This document shows positions 1-10,912 of a stretch of 61,646 nt of DNA, piece after piece. Made by a program: the position numbers and the translations under genes. Each line of letters opens with the position of its first letter. Position 1 is the stretch's first letter. Source of the stretch: Gnetum montanum (lineage: Eukaryota; Streptophyta; Gnetopsida; Gnetales; Gnetaceae); the NCBI GenBank assembly GCA_015680685.1, contig MNCI01012628.1, positions 1,871,063-1,932,708 of the forward strand. Reading direction: 5' to 3'. The notes beneath the pieces were generated by a model. That model made no database searches, had not been told where the DNA came from, and was given only the letters and a program-made list of their open reading frames with translations.

Positions 1-2700
1 ACTTGCTCCTAAACAAAAAGAAAAGTTTTTGAAAGTAGTAAATAAATGGTTAACAGTCTTTGCTTGGTGATATCCAGAGCTAACAGGAATCGATTCAAGG
101 ATATGCCAGCACCGCATCTACACTGACCTAACCATGAAGCTTAGAAGGCAACTGTAGAGACGGTTGAACCCCAAGTTGAAACAAATTTTCAAAGAGGAGA
201 TATAGCAACTCCTCAAGGCAGGGTTTATCTATCCAATCATGGATAGTGAGTGGGTTAGCTCACTAGTAATTGTACCGAAGAAGGGTGGCAAATGACAGGT
301 TTGCATTGACTTTAGGCTGTTAAATATGGCAACATTTAAAGATCATTTTCCTTTGCCATTTATAGATCAAGTGTTAGATACCATATCTGGGCATTGTTAT
401 TAGAGTTTCTTGGATGGTTAGAGTGGCTATAACCAAATCCAAATTGCTTGAGAAGACCAAGCCAAGATAACATTCATGAGTCCCTGAGAGATTTTTGCAT
501 ATTGTAAGATGCCATTTGGCCTATGCAATACCCTTGAAACATTTCAATGTTTGGTCCTTAGTATCTTTCAACAACAAATCGGTAGTGGTGTTGAAGTTTT
601 CATGGACGACTTCTCCACCTACAGAGCTACATTCGAGCAAGCCTTGGATTGACTTGAGTAAGTATTGAAGAGATGTGTTGAGACAAACCTACAACTCAAT
701 TGGCAAAAGAGCCATCTCATGGTCCAAGAAGGCATTGTGCTAGGGCACCAAATTTCACAGAAAGGGGTTGAGATAAACCCAGAAAAGATAAGGATCATGC
801 AAGAACTAACATACCAACCAGAGACCGTTAAAGATGTTTGGTCATTCCTTGGACACACTAGTTACTACTGACACTTTATTGAGAATTTTTCTAAGATTGC
901 AAAGCCATTGATTGAAAACACATTCTAACAATTAAAAGAGAAACTCGTAGAAACATCAATCCTACAAGCACTAGATTGGTCCAAACCATTCCATATCATG
1001 ACAGATGCATCTAACTATGCTTTGGGAGTAGTGCTCACACAGATGGATGATAAGAAATGTCCATATTATATCCACTGCGTGAGTAGAAACATTGTAGGGG
1101 CACAACTAAATTACACCACCATGGAGAAGAAATTAATAGCAGTGATGTATGCACTAGAAAAATTTAGACATTATGTGCTAGGTTATAAAGTATTTGTACA
1201 TACAGACTACAGTGCAATTTGCTTTTTTATGAATAAGCCAATGGTGAGTCCTTGTGTTATACAGTGCCTTGTGATCTTGTAGGAATTTGATCTTACTATG
1301 GTAGATCGAAAAGGGATCGAGAATGTGGTCGTTGACCATTTTTCTTGCTTAAGATGAGATAACAAAGAGGAGGAGAGCTTGCTCTTTGATCAATTTCTAG
1401 ACGAACTCCTCTTTACTGGAGCAATAAATGAACAAACACTTGAAAAAGCAATATGGTATAATGGCATCCTCACATATCTTCTCACTCAAGAGATGCCACA
1501 AGACTTGGATTTAGGAAAAAGCAACAATTTCTTCATCAAGTCAAATACTTCATGGAAATTAATGGACACTTTTACAAAGTGTGTGCTAATAGCTTGATCC
1601 GTTGGTATGTCCCTGACAAAGAACAACTGCGCATTCTCTAGGATGCTCATGAAGGACCTTGTGGAGGCCACTATGTAGGAAGCCGCATGGTCATAAAAAT
1701 CCTAATGGCAGGATACTATTGGCCCACAATCTTTAGGAATGCCTACCAGTTTGTCAAGTCCTGTAAACGTTGTCAAAGTGATGGGGGGATGATTGCTCAT
1801 ATGGAAGGTTCTCAACAATGGATTCAACCACTAGAACCTTTTGATATATGGGGAGTTGACTTCATGGGTCCCATCACACCCATGTTTAACGGGAAAGCAT
1901 ATATTATAGTAGCAGTTGACTATTGCACAAAATGGGCTGAAGCGGTAGTTGTTACAAATTGCACATCATCCACTATCGCTAGATTTATACAACAACATAT
2001 TGTAAATAGGTTTGAGATGCTACGTTCATTAATTTCTGATAATGGAACTCATTTCATAGGTGCCACATTTAGAAAATTAATGCAATGCTTGGGGGTAGAA
2101 CATAAATTAACAACACCTTACCATCCCCTAGCCAACAGTCAAGTAGAGGTAACCAACTGGGAGATTACAAAAATATTAATGTGAACCATTAGCAAATATA
2201 GGAAAGATTGGAGCATAAAACTTAATGATGCTCTCTGGGCTTACCGATCAACTTGGAAACTTCCTATTGGATATTCTCCCTATGAGTTAGTGCAATGTTC
2301 CCAATTCAATCTAAACTTCGTACACTCTCAACGGCCTATAAACTAAACCTTGACCTAAGTTTAGCATAAAAGGAAAGATTAATCAATCTGAACGTGCTAG
2401 ACGAAAATCGCTTAATGGCCCTATCTTTGAATGAGGTGAATAAGGCATTCAACAAACAATGCCACAACCTTAGAATTAGGAAAGTAAGGTTTCAACTAGG
2501 AGATACGATCCTCTACTGAAACCCCACACATGTACCTCAAAAGGAAAAATTTCAAACATTGTGGGAGGGACCTTATATAATTGATCAAACATTTTCCTCT
2601 GGGGTCATGATAATTTACAAACTTAACAGCCCAAATAAAAAGTAGTTGATGAATATCCAACAAATTAAACCTTTCCTAAAACCAAGACATGCCAGTGTAA
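1..2700 (+). pseudogene. Decayed Ty3/gypsy pol (RT, RNase H, integrase), family B
   Basis: This is the 3' part of an Athila/Tat-like pol polyprotein, open to the left of the window. Reverse transcriptase fills about 1-880, with the catalytic strand read as VEVFMDDFSTY near 590-625. RNase H follows at about 990-1350 (MTDASNYALGVVL, then a NYTTMEKKLIAVMYALEKFR block). Integrase covers about 1640-2340, with GGHY and CKRCQ of the zinc finger, GVDFMGP, SDNGTHF and QVEVTN giving the D, D and E positions. The frame is broken by many stops, mostly TAG/TGA where relatives have CAG/CGA/TGG, so it is dead. The same order appears on the minus strand at 52.0-54.4 kb. The family call is firm; the lineage call rests on remembered motifs. 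Confidence 0.93.
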
Positions 2701-3767
2701 CTACTACCTCACTTGATGGACACCTATGTTCTATTTTTTGGATCTCCTCCTTTCAACTCAATTATGGGGTAGATGGCCATCCGTGCTAACCATTACCATG
2801 GCCTCTTAATTTTCTACCCTTTTTGTTTTTCCACATTTTTTATTTTACAAGTTTTTGATTTCAAATTTTTTTAATTTTATATCATTTTTAGTACATTTAA
2901 ATTTTTTTGACTATTTTGCACTTTCTTATATATTTTACTTTATTTTGTTTCTTGTGTTTCTTTTGACTAAGTGTGATATTTTCTCATTTTTGGTAATAAA
3001 TCTGCTTTATTGTCATAGGACACAATGCTGCTATTGTTATTTGCTAATGATGGTTTATGCTTAATGTGTGACTGTCGATGTTTGGTTTCTATTTTTGAAT
3101 TCTGATGTCTGATGACTTTGACATGGTTTATTTTTCATGGAACATGCAGTGAATCCATGTCATCCACCCGTCCAATGAACTCTATGGTTTTCCTTGTTCT
3201 AGGAATTTGAGGTCCCTTTTTTATTAAAAGAAACTTTTAATCAATCAGTGACCTTGGTAGTTCCGGAATTAGAAAGGATCCAAAGGTTTGTAAAGGGTGT
3301 GACTTCAAGGAGACTTAATACTCTTTGTACTCTTCTTTTTGCTTGAGTGTTTTTCGTGGACTTCTTATCATTCCATACCATCCAATGATAGGAAGACAAA
3401 TAACATCGTTGCATGGTGTGATTCCCATTACTCAAAAAAAAAACAATGGGAATTCAAAGCACACCCCTTCGACATGAATAAGTCCTTGCATGGTGTGGTT
3501 TTTATTTAAAACAAAAAACAAAAAAATAATGGGAATTCAAAGCACATCCCTTGAACAAATAAAAAGGCTACAAGCACTGATTATGGGACTTGAAAAACAT
3601 ACACCTATTCCTGAAGGTCCCCTCTAACTAAGGCCCTGTCTCTCTCACTTCCTACTTCTCTCTCCTCTTTGTGGAACAGTGGTTATCTTGTGGGGATGTT
3701 CTTGTGTCTCGAGTGGGTGGATCAGTCTTAGAGTGGCGATGCAAAGTCATTGAAAGCGAATGGTTTT

Positions 3768-4775
3768 TGATGAGTGGCGGGGTACCCCTACACTCCACCA
3801 TACGAATACGAGCGTACACGCGCGATCCGGTCGAACTCCGCAGACTAAATGCCTTAACGCCACAAGAAACACTTGGGGTTAATCGTTCGTTGTCTTCCCA
3901 GGCTTGCTTGTATGTGTCACGGTGTATGGTTAAGCAAGTCTGAGGTATGTGATTTTTTTGGTATTTTCGGCTTATCTTCTATGCTACCAGGAGAAAGGGT
4001 TGAGAAAACTAAACTAACTCTAACTAAGATCTAAGTCTAAATTAACTAGCGTCAGCATCCGTTCCCACTTGCCGGACACACCCTGAACTATGCAACTGCA
4101 GCTTACCAAACGCTAATCGTTACTGGGATCGCCACACGTAACGCAAGTGCTCGAAGTGGTCGTACTGAGGCACCTATTTAGCCTACGTGTGATAAGCAGC
4201 CGATTCCTTAGCCAGCCGTACACACCCGTGGGTGCTCGTAACTAAGTCGTACTTATCACACGATCTAGCCTAGCAATGAGCAGCCGATTCCTCAACTAGT
4301 CGTACACATTAGACCCGGGAGTTACCAAGCGCAGAATCCTGGAATACGCTACTGGGTTACCAAGCAGCCAATGCTCGTAATTGAGTCGTACTCATGCATT
4401 GCGTCAAGCAGCCGATTCCTTGACTAGCCGTACACGTCCGTAGACGCTCGTAATCAAGTCGTACTTGAACGCACTAGGAAAGCAGGAAATAAAAGCAATA
4501 AATGAAACCACGTGCTGCAAGGTTTATCCAAACAAGTTCGTCTTTATTGCCGTACACAACTTGGGTTCAGGTTGCAAGCTGCTCGAATAAAGAGCTGTTC
4601 ACTCTAGGACTCCTACTGCGGGCACATGGGGAAAAAATTCTAACTCTGGAGTGATCAATCTGCCAGAGCTTCGCTACACTAGCCAAGATTGGGAAATGAA
4701 GGGAGTGTCGCCTCTTATTTATAGATATGGCGGCGGGACGCGATATCGCGGCCTAGTGTAAGTCGCGTCTCATCA
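3768..4775 (-). mobile_element. Solo LTR, family A
   Basis: This is a 1008-bp LTR read on the minus strand, bounded by TGATGAG and CTCATCA. It is flanked on both sides by GTTTT (3763-3767 and 4776-4780), a perfect 5-bp target duplication. In minus orientation it holds GATATCGCG palindromes, a TATAAATAAGAGGC promoter element near 4720, an AATAAAGACGA poly(A) signal near 4540, and four structured U5 units. No internal domain remains, which fits recombination between two LTRs. It sits inside the spacer of the family B element, whose sequence continues without loss across the target site (compare 50860-50880). Confidence 0.93.
4046..4472 (-). other. Four structured U5 units in the family A solo LTR
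   Basis: Read on the minus strand, the units are about 4401-4472, 4273-4397, 4187-4261 and 4046-4170. Each has an outer stem P1, the constant loop GTACGA, stem P2, CGAGC, stem P3, GTGTACGGC, P2', GGAATCGGCTG and P1'. P1 of the third unit is ten perfect pairs (GTGTGATAAG with CTTATCACAC). P2 reads CTTGATTA/TAGTCAAG, CTCAATTA/TAGTTGAG, CTTAGTTA/TGGCTAAG and CCACTT/AAGTGG; all pair if G-U is allowed. P3 reads CGTC/GACG, CATT/AATG and CACC/GGTG. The second and fourth units have long P3 extensions built of CTTGGTAA-CCCAGTAGCG modules. The pairings were found by eye. Confidence 0.75.
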
Positions 4776-5150
4776 GTTTTGGTCTGGACTGAGGATGGAA
4801 CTTCTCAAGTCATTTTAACCACAATTCCACAAAGGACTTCTTATGACCTCAATTTGGAACTTCATTCCACCTTCTCTATCATCCATCCATGCTACCATAA
4901 CTCACCTCACTACCAAGTTCTATGTTATGTTCTATGTCTTAGCCTGACGTATTGGGATTCTTAAATGGATTCTTTTGGGTTGGTCCTTAACTTGTCATAA
5001 TCATTAAATCAACTACGAGGCTCATAGACTCCTTAGTTGAGGCTATGCAAGGGCAAAAAGGGCATAAGCCTACTATGGAGAGGACCCACTTGCATAGCTT
5101 TTAGCTTGATTAGTTAAGGTTCCTTACCTTTGACATCGCTACAATCTTAT

Positions 5151-7355
5151 ATTTTGTAGCCTATCACCTCAATCCAATGATGAGGCCAAGCAAGGTAATT
5201 GCTTTCTCCACTCGAGTATGCACCACTCTAAGCAGGAAATTTCTCGTTAACTTTTCACAGTTGATTTATTTGGAGATTGAGAAGTGCTTCAAGGAGAATG
5301 AACGTGGAAGGAAGACCTTGTCCTTTCCTTGCCTTATCAGGAAACTTTACAAGACGACAAGTATTATTCGCTATTCAAATGACACTCTCAGGCATGCTCC
5401 TTTGGCCTCATGGGTAGAAATCATGCAAGACAAAATAGCAACAACCATTCAAGAAGAGAAGCCACCGCCGCCACCACCGACTCAAGAGACAACACTAGAG
5501 GCTCACACAATCCTTGAGCATCTATGACAAATCCAAAGGTAGCTCTTAAGCGAACAAGAGCAACAAGCAGGAACGAGTGGGGTGGATCCATCTGTGTATT
5601 AGCTAGCAATGAATCACCTTAATGAGGTGGCCCGAATAGTTAGCCAAATGGAGATGGGTGGTTCCATTTTTTCTGCCCAAAGAATGTAGCTACTTTCGAG
5701 GTCAGATTCTAATGCTTGGGAGGTGATGGTGTCATTAGCAACACATTATCTATTCCCAAAAATATCTAGGAATGTTGCCACTTTCTTGGTGAGGTTGGAG
5801 GAAGGTGAAGAGGAAACTATCTTAGTGATGCAGCATCAAGGGTAGGAGACAGTGGTAGAAGTGGTAGCTAACCATGTAGCTAAAGCACTGAATGCACCTG
5901 CAATGTCTATACCAAATGTATCTACACTCTAAGATGTGTAGACATCTGTAGGCATGGTTAGCAAGAAATTGAATGCAGCCCAGCATGAACAATTGCTGAA
6001 ATAATTGGTAGTAATCGGGCAACCGACTTTGGATATCTTTGATCTTCTAGAGAATATCACTACAACCCAGTCGGAGCTGCTGAATGTAAGGGGTAGATGC
6101 ATCATCTTGGAGGGGCAATTAAAAATGACCCAAGAGCAAAATCAACGCTTGGTCGTGGAGGTTGCTAAACTTTGTGCCCAACTTGCTAAACAAGAAATCC
6201 TTAGCCCAATAACGACAAGAGATGAAGTTATTAAACAGCTTCAAGAATGATTTCAAAAGGCTGAGAAGGAAGCAATAAAGGCCATCTTCAAACAGTTCAT
6301 AGCAGAAGTTGAAACACACTCAATTAAAAAGGACTTGAATCAAATGCACCAAGAAAATGAAGCATTGACTACGCAAAATCATTGCCTACGAAATGTTGAT
6401 ACTCAAAGAGATCAAGTGCAAGAATTTTATTCATCAACAACAGGAACAACTTGCCAAAGTCAACACTGAACTGAGGAACTAGGTCATAGAGAATTACAAT
6501 CTATCAATGGAGGATGTACGCACCTTGCAACAAAAGTCTACCATCGAAATCAATGCTTGGAAGAACGAAGCTCTCAAGTTTGAGAGAGTGAAAAATCACT
6601 ATAGGGACTAGGTTGGCTTGCAAAAGGAAATTAATAAATGAGAAATCCAGATGGCAAAGGCTAGAGTAAATGAAGCCCTTCAGCAACTCTAGTAAGGAAG
6701 AGAGATGTGGAAGCCCATCCTTGATGGGATTGATGTCTACAACAAAGCGGAGATCCACTTGAAAGAGTTGCAGATCAAAGAAATGACAAAGTATATGGAG
6801 TTGGCCAATCTCTGTTATGCAAACCTAGTAATGCTAACAATCAAACGACCATGGTCAGAATTGGAGAAATAGGTGGCTAGCTTGTATTTGCTATATGAGG
6901 CTGAGTTCAAACACCACAAGGACACCAAGCAAAAACTTGAGATTGCTAATGTTGAACTCGAAGTCCTCAAAGGTCAATTCACAGATCAATGATCCATCGC
7001 TGAGGACCTAGCCAGACGAATGAATGACTACCAGGAGCTGAAGAACATAGTGTGAGCATTCAACATTGAACACAAACAATTCGCTACCTAATTTGTCAAT
7101 GTCAAGGAGTTGTTTCCAACGATCACGTGTCCTTGGAATGTGCCTGTTCCAGCCTACATTGGGGAAGTTGCATAGATGGTGCATGATCCTAGGAGTAAGA
7201 AGAAGAAAATGAAAGCACTGCTAAATGCTTTTCACCTCCCATTTGAAGTTGTAGTAGCAGCAAGACAACCACAACCACCTCAACCATCGTTAGTATGTGA
7301 AGTTGCTAAAAGTCCCTTGAAGCCTCAGGAACCACCACCGCCTGGGACCATTTGA
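5151..7355 (+). pseudogene. Decayed extra ORF (coiled-coil protein) of the family B element
   Basis: This is the remainder of the ORF that follows pol in families A and B, truncated at its 5' end. The first part (about 5160-5420) has the block KTLSFPCLIRKLYKTTSIIR, which resembles the end of the 'putative plant transposon protein' domain (recalled as PF20167). After a proline-rich patch (PPPPPPTQ) comes about 1.5 kb of Glu/Lys/Gln-rich heptad-like sequence, suggesting a long coiled coil. It ends in PQEPPPPGTI and a stop. Several stops and frameshifts break the frame. Equivalent ORFs lie at 35609-38365 and 46896-49755 (minus). The position matches the env-like ORF of Athila elements, but I see no signal peptide or membrane segment. 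Confidence 0.7.
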
Positions 7356-7589
7356 TCTTCTCTAACAAGCTTCACATCATCAATGAACATGTTGTCCAAT
7401 TTTTTTGAAGAATTATGTCATGGTGTTCAATTTTGTGTCTTGAACACCACCATTTTTATAATATGTTGATCTGTACACTCGGACACTCCATTTTTTGTCA
7501 AGTTAGTCAAGTTTGTTTTGTTGAAAGAAAAATCCATCAATAATCCCATACCTTTCCAATTTTGTAAAAGAACTCAAGGGCGAGTTTTC

Positions 7590-7606
7590 ATTTAGTTGTG
7601 GGGGTA
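7590..7606 (+). other. Polypurine tract of the family B element
   Basis: AGTTGTGGGGGTA directly abuts the TGATGAG start of the 3' LTR, the usual place for the plus-strand primer. The same tract precedes the 3' LTR at 35442 and 46654 on the minus strand. Confidence 0.75.
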
Positions 7607-8476
7607 TGATGAGTCATTGTTGGTTGGCTGCGTTGATGAGGCCTCGTCGACGCAACTGACCACATTGACGAAGCCTTGTTGACGTAGTGTCTATCTATTG
7701 CCTATAAATATGCACCTACTAGCTGCATTTATGGAGAGTCTATATTTTAGTAGTAGCGAAGCTCTTGCATTTTTTCCATTCGAAAGTTAGAATTTTTTCC
7801 CTGAGTGCTTGCAGTAGGAGTCATTGAGTGTACGGATCTTTATTCGAGCATTATTGTACCTAAGCATGACAATGTGTGCAGCAATAAAGATGAGCTTTCT
7901 GATAAACCTTGCAGCACTTTGGATAGATTAGCTATTTTTCTTATGGATTCAGTGTTTCAATTATTTGTTAATTATTCTCAATTCTTTTGCAAATATTTTC
8001 TAAGCAATTAAGTCAATGAGGTTATTAAGCTAGATAGATTAAATACATAAGTATGACCGCTTTGAGTGTAACACGTATTCGCTTAGTAATCCTAGTAGCG
8101 TTATTGCTTGGTAAGCCCAGCAGTGGATACGTGGGTTCAGGATGTGTATGGAAAGTGGGAATGAATACTTATGTTAGGATTAGTTAAATGATTAGTTAAT
8201 TAGTAATTTAGATTAGTTAATCAAACTCCTTTTATCTATATTTTAAGCACCAAAATATAAAATACAAAATGATAAATATTGGATGCCTCAATTACACTTA
8301 ACCATACCAATATACATCACAAGTGTAATTGGAAGGACAATGATTGACCTTAAGGCTAGATTCACTTTCTAAAGGGCTAGTGCACTGGAAACGATAAAAT
8401 ATGTGGAATTCAACCAAATCATACGTGAATGCTTGTGATTCATATGGTTGGCATAGAGGTATCTTGCTGCTCATCA
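7607..8476 (+). mobile_element. 3' LTR, family B
   Basis: This 870-bp LTR closes the element that enters the window at base 1. It begins TGATGAGTCATTG and ends GCTCATCA. U3 holds a near-perfect 26-nt palindrome at 7629-7654 centred on GAGGCCTC. A TATAAATA box lies at 7703-7710 and AATAAA at 7883-7888. U5 contains one structured unit. Near the 3' end, a stretch about ACTTGTGATGTATA..TTGG is shared with the LTRs at 45745 and 58047. The 5' partner LTR is outside the window, so the target duplication cannot be checked. Confidence 0.9.
8045..8174 (+). other. Structured U5 unit in the family B LTR
   Basis: The outer stem is ACATAAGTA (8045-8053) with TACTTATGT (8166-8174), nine perfect pairs. Stem P2 is CCGCTTT with AAAGTGG (8152-8158). 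The loop motifs are drifted versions of those in family A (GTATGA, GTGTATGG, GGGAATGAA). The P3 region is extended by CTTAGTAATCC and CTTGGTAAGCCC modules. It corresponds to the last unit of the family A LTRs. Confidence 0.65.
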
Positions 8477-8511
8477 CCTACCATCCCATCTAGCTGCTAA
8501 TACAATGGGTA

Positions 8512-10912
8512 CTTCTTTGTTGAAGCTTACAGACATCATATCTCGTATTCATCCTCTCTAGTGTTAGGTGCAAGAATGAAGTAGCCATGGATTTGTGGTG
8601 TGGAGTAGGGATAGATTTGTGAAGTAGACACAAGAGTGCGGCAGAGCATTGGGAGTAGGTGTAGTGGGTCAGCAGTGGATTTGCGTAGCAGGCATAGGAG
8701 CATAGTGGAGCATTACAAGTAGAGCAGAGCATTAGGAGTGGCATAGTGGGGCATTAAGAGACTATGTAGCAAGGCATTAGGAGACCTATGTGAGTTCATT
8801 GTTGTATTGCACATCTTCCACATCACCAGAATTGTGACGAAGGCGAGTGTTAAGCAATGGTGGTAACTGTTTACATTCAAAGTGGAGTAACGGCAAATCT
8901 GCATAGCAAGTGCAAGAGTGAAATGGAGCATTAGGAGCAGGTGCAAGAGTGGAGTAGCAATAGATTTGGGTAGGAGTGCAACAAATTATTAGGAGTAGGT
9001 GGAGCAATGATGCATCTATGTAGTAGCAGTAGATCTATGGAGTAGAGTAGTGCATTAGGAGTGGTGGAGCAAGGCATTAGGAGACTTGTGTGAGTCTACC
9101 GATGTATTGTGCAACTTATGCATTGCTAGAATTGCACCCAAAGTAAGTGTCAAGTGGTAGCAGTGGCCATTTACATTTGGAGTAGAGCAGCAATGGATGT
9201 AGATAGTAGGTGTAGGAGCACAGGGGAGTGTTAGGAGTAGGTGCAAGAGTGGAGCAATGATGGATTTGTGGTATGGAGCAGTAGTAGATCTATGTAGCAA
9301 GCATAGGAGCACAACGAAGCATTAGGAGTAGGTGCAGGAGTGGAGCAACGGTAGATTTGCATAGTAGCGATAAATCTATGAAGTAGAGCAAAGTATTTGG
9401 AGTGGAAGAGTAGGGCATTAGGAGACTTGTGTGAGTCCACTAGTGTATTGTGCAACCTCTATTGGTGATGAAGGCAAGTGTTTAACAGTGACGACAACCA
9501 TTTACGTTTGGTGTGGTCTGTTTTTGGCACTAGTCTTAACCTTCTTGTTAGTGGAGCCCTTCTACCTAGAATCTTATCAACTTTGTTAGGGGTTGAGATC
9601 CCATGCATAGGCCATGAAATCGTAACTAAGTTTGTAAAAAAGGTAGTTGTTGATGACTGCAAGTGTGGATCCCTAGTTATCCCAGTTTCTAACCTAGTGT
9701 TTCCCATGGTTGAAATGGGATAACTAGCCCTCCTCCTTTATAGTTGTTTTGGCTATCGAAAGTTCTAAATACCATTTAGAAAAATAAGAAATCTCACCTT
9801 CTTCACATTATCCTTGAATAGGTCTTTACTAATTTTTGTTGCTTTTGTTTTCCTGCATAGTAATTTGCAACATCATATTTGAATGTTGGTCTTTGTGAAA
9901 ATGAAGCAACTTCTAGGCTAGAAATTGGGATAACTAGGGATTTGTACTTGTGGTTGCTAGCAACAACCTCCTTTGCATACTTAGTTGCGATTTTGTGGCC
10001 TATGTGTGGGATCCCAATTGCTAATGAGATTGATAAGATTTTGGGCAGTAGGTTTCCACTAATGGAAAGCTTAATGTCAGTGCCAAAATGGCAACAAGAC
10101 CACACCAAGTGTAAATCGTTGTCATTGCTGCTTGAGGCTCACCTTTGTGATAGTTTTGGTGATGTAGAGGTTGCACAATACATTAGTAGACTCACATAGG
10201 TCTCCAAATGCCCTACTATGTCACTCCTAATACTCTACTCTACTCCATAGATTTTTTGCTACTCCACTTCTACACTTGCTTCGCTATGCTTTTGCACCTG
10301 TTGTGCAAATCTGTTGCTACTCTGTGTTACAAATCCATTGCTACTCCACTCCTCCACCTACTCCTAATGCTTCATTGTGCTTGTGTCCCTACTGCGCAGA
10401 TCCACCACTGCTCCATTCCAAATGTAAATGGCTATTGTTGCTACCACTTGACACTCACCTTCGTTGTGGAGGTTGCACTACACACTGATGAACTCACATA
10501 GGTCTCCTAATGCACCACTTCATCACTCCTAATGCTCTATTTTGTTGATCCATTCCACAGATTTGTTGTTGTTGCATAAATCCACCGTTGCTCCACTCTT
10601 GCACCTATGAGCACTTGCTCCTAATGCTTCGCTATGGTCCTACACTTGCTGCATAGATTTGCCACTGTTGCGTAGATTGGTGATTGCTCTGCACCATAGA
10701 TCGACTGTTGCTCTACGTCATAGATCTACCACTACAATGCAAATTTGCCACTCTTGCACTTGCTCCTAATGCTTTGTTGCAATCTTGCACTTGCTGCATA
10801 GATCTGCTACTACTTTGTGCCACAGATCTACCACTGCTCCACTCCTACACCTACTCCTAATGCTAGAGAGGATGAATATGAGATATGATGTATGTGAGCT
10901 TCAACAAAGAAG
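8512..10912. repeat. Foldback element: 1.0-1.2 kb inverted arms made of degenerate tandem repeats
   Basis: The left arm is about 8512-9715, the right arm about 9885-10912, and the spacer about 170 bp. The outer ends match as CTTCTTTGTTGAAGC (8512-8526) and its complement (10898-10912), followed by the shared ATATCTCRTATTCATCCTCT. The inner ends match too: the region around 9500-9700 and the complement of 9890-10105 encode the same pseudo-peptide (GHEIVTKFVKKVV against GHKIATKYAKEVV). Each arm is full of a ~50-bp motif (GGAGCATTAGGAGTAGGTGC..GTGGAGCA..AGATTTG) nested in a ~310-340-bp period marked by GGAGACTTGTGTGAGTC. No transposase is visible. It could be a foldback or MULE-type element, or an inverted duplication of a minisatellite. 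Confidence 0.8.

Larger units (their letters stand above)
2701..5150 (+). other. Non-coding spacer between pol and extra ORF of the family B element
   Basis: No credible gene lies here. The sequence aligns by eye with the spacer of the minus-strand family B element (about 49.8-51.9 kb): both carry a G-rich internal tract after pol, an ACACAATGCTGCTATTGTTATTTGC-like stretch, and the segment around 3690-3760. The spacer is interrupted by the solo LTR at 3768-4775 and resumes at 4776. Near 5147 it jumps directly into the extra ORF. Compared with the minus-strand copy, about 1.4 kb is missing there, including the start of that ORF. Confidence 0.7.

Noticed and set aside
9478-10199. Overlapping open frames of 80-106 codons in the foldback
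   Set aside because: They are mirror images of each other on opposite strands across the inverted repeat and resemble no protein family.
8512-10912. CRISPR-like array
   Set aside because: Repeats are degenerate with no unique equal spacers, and the DNA is from a plant.
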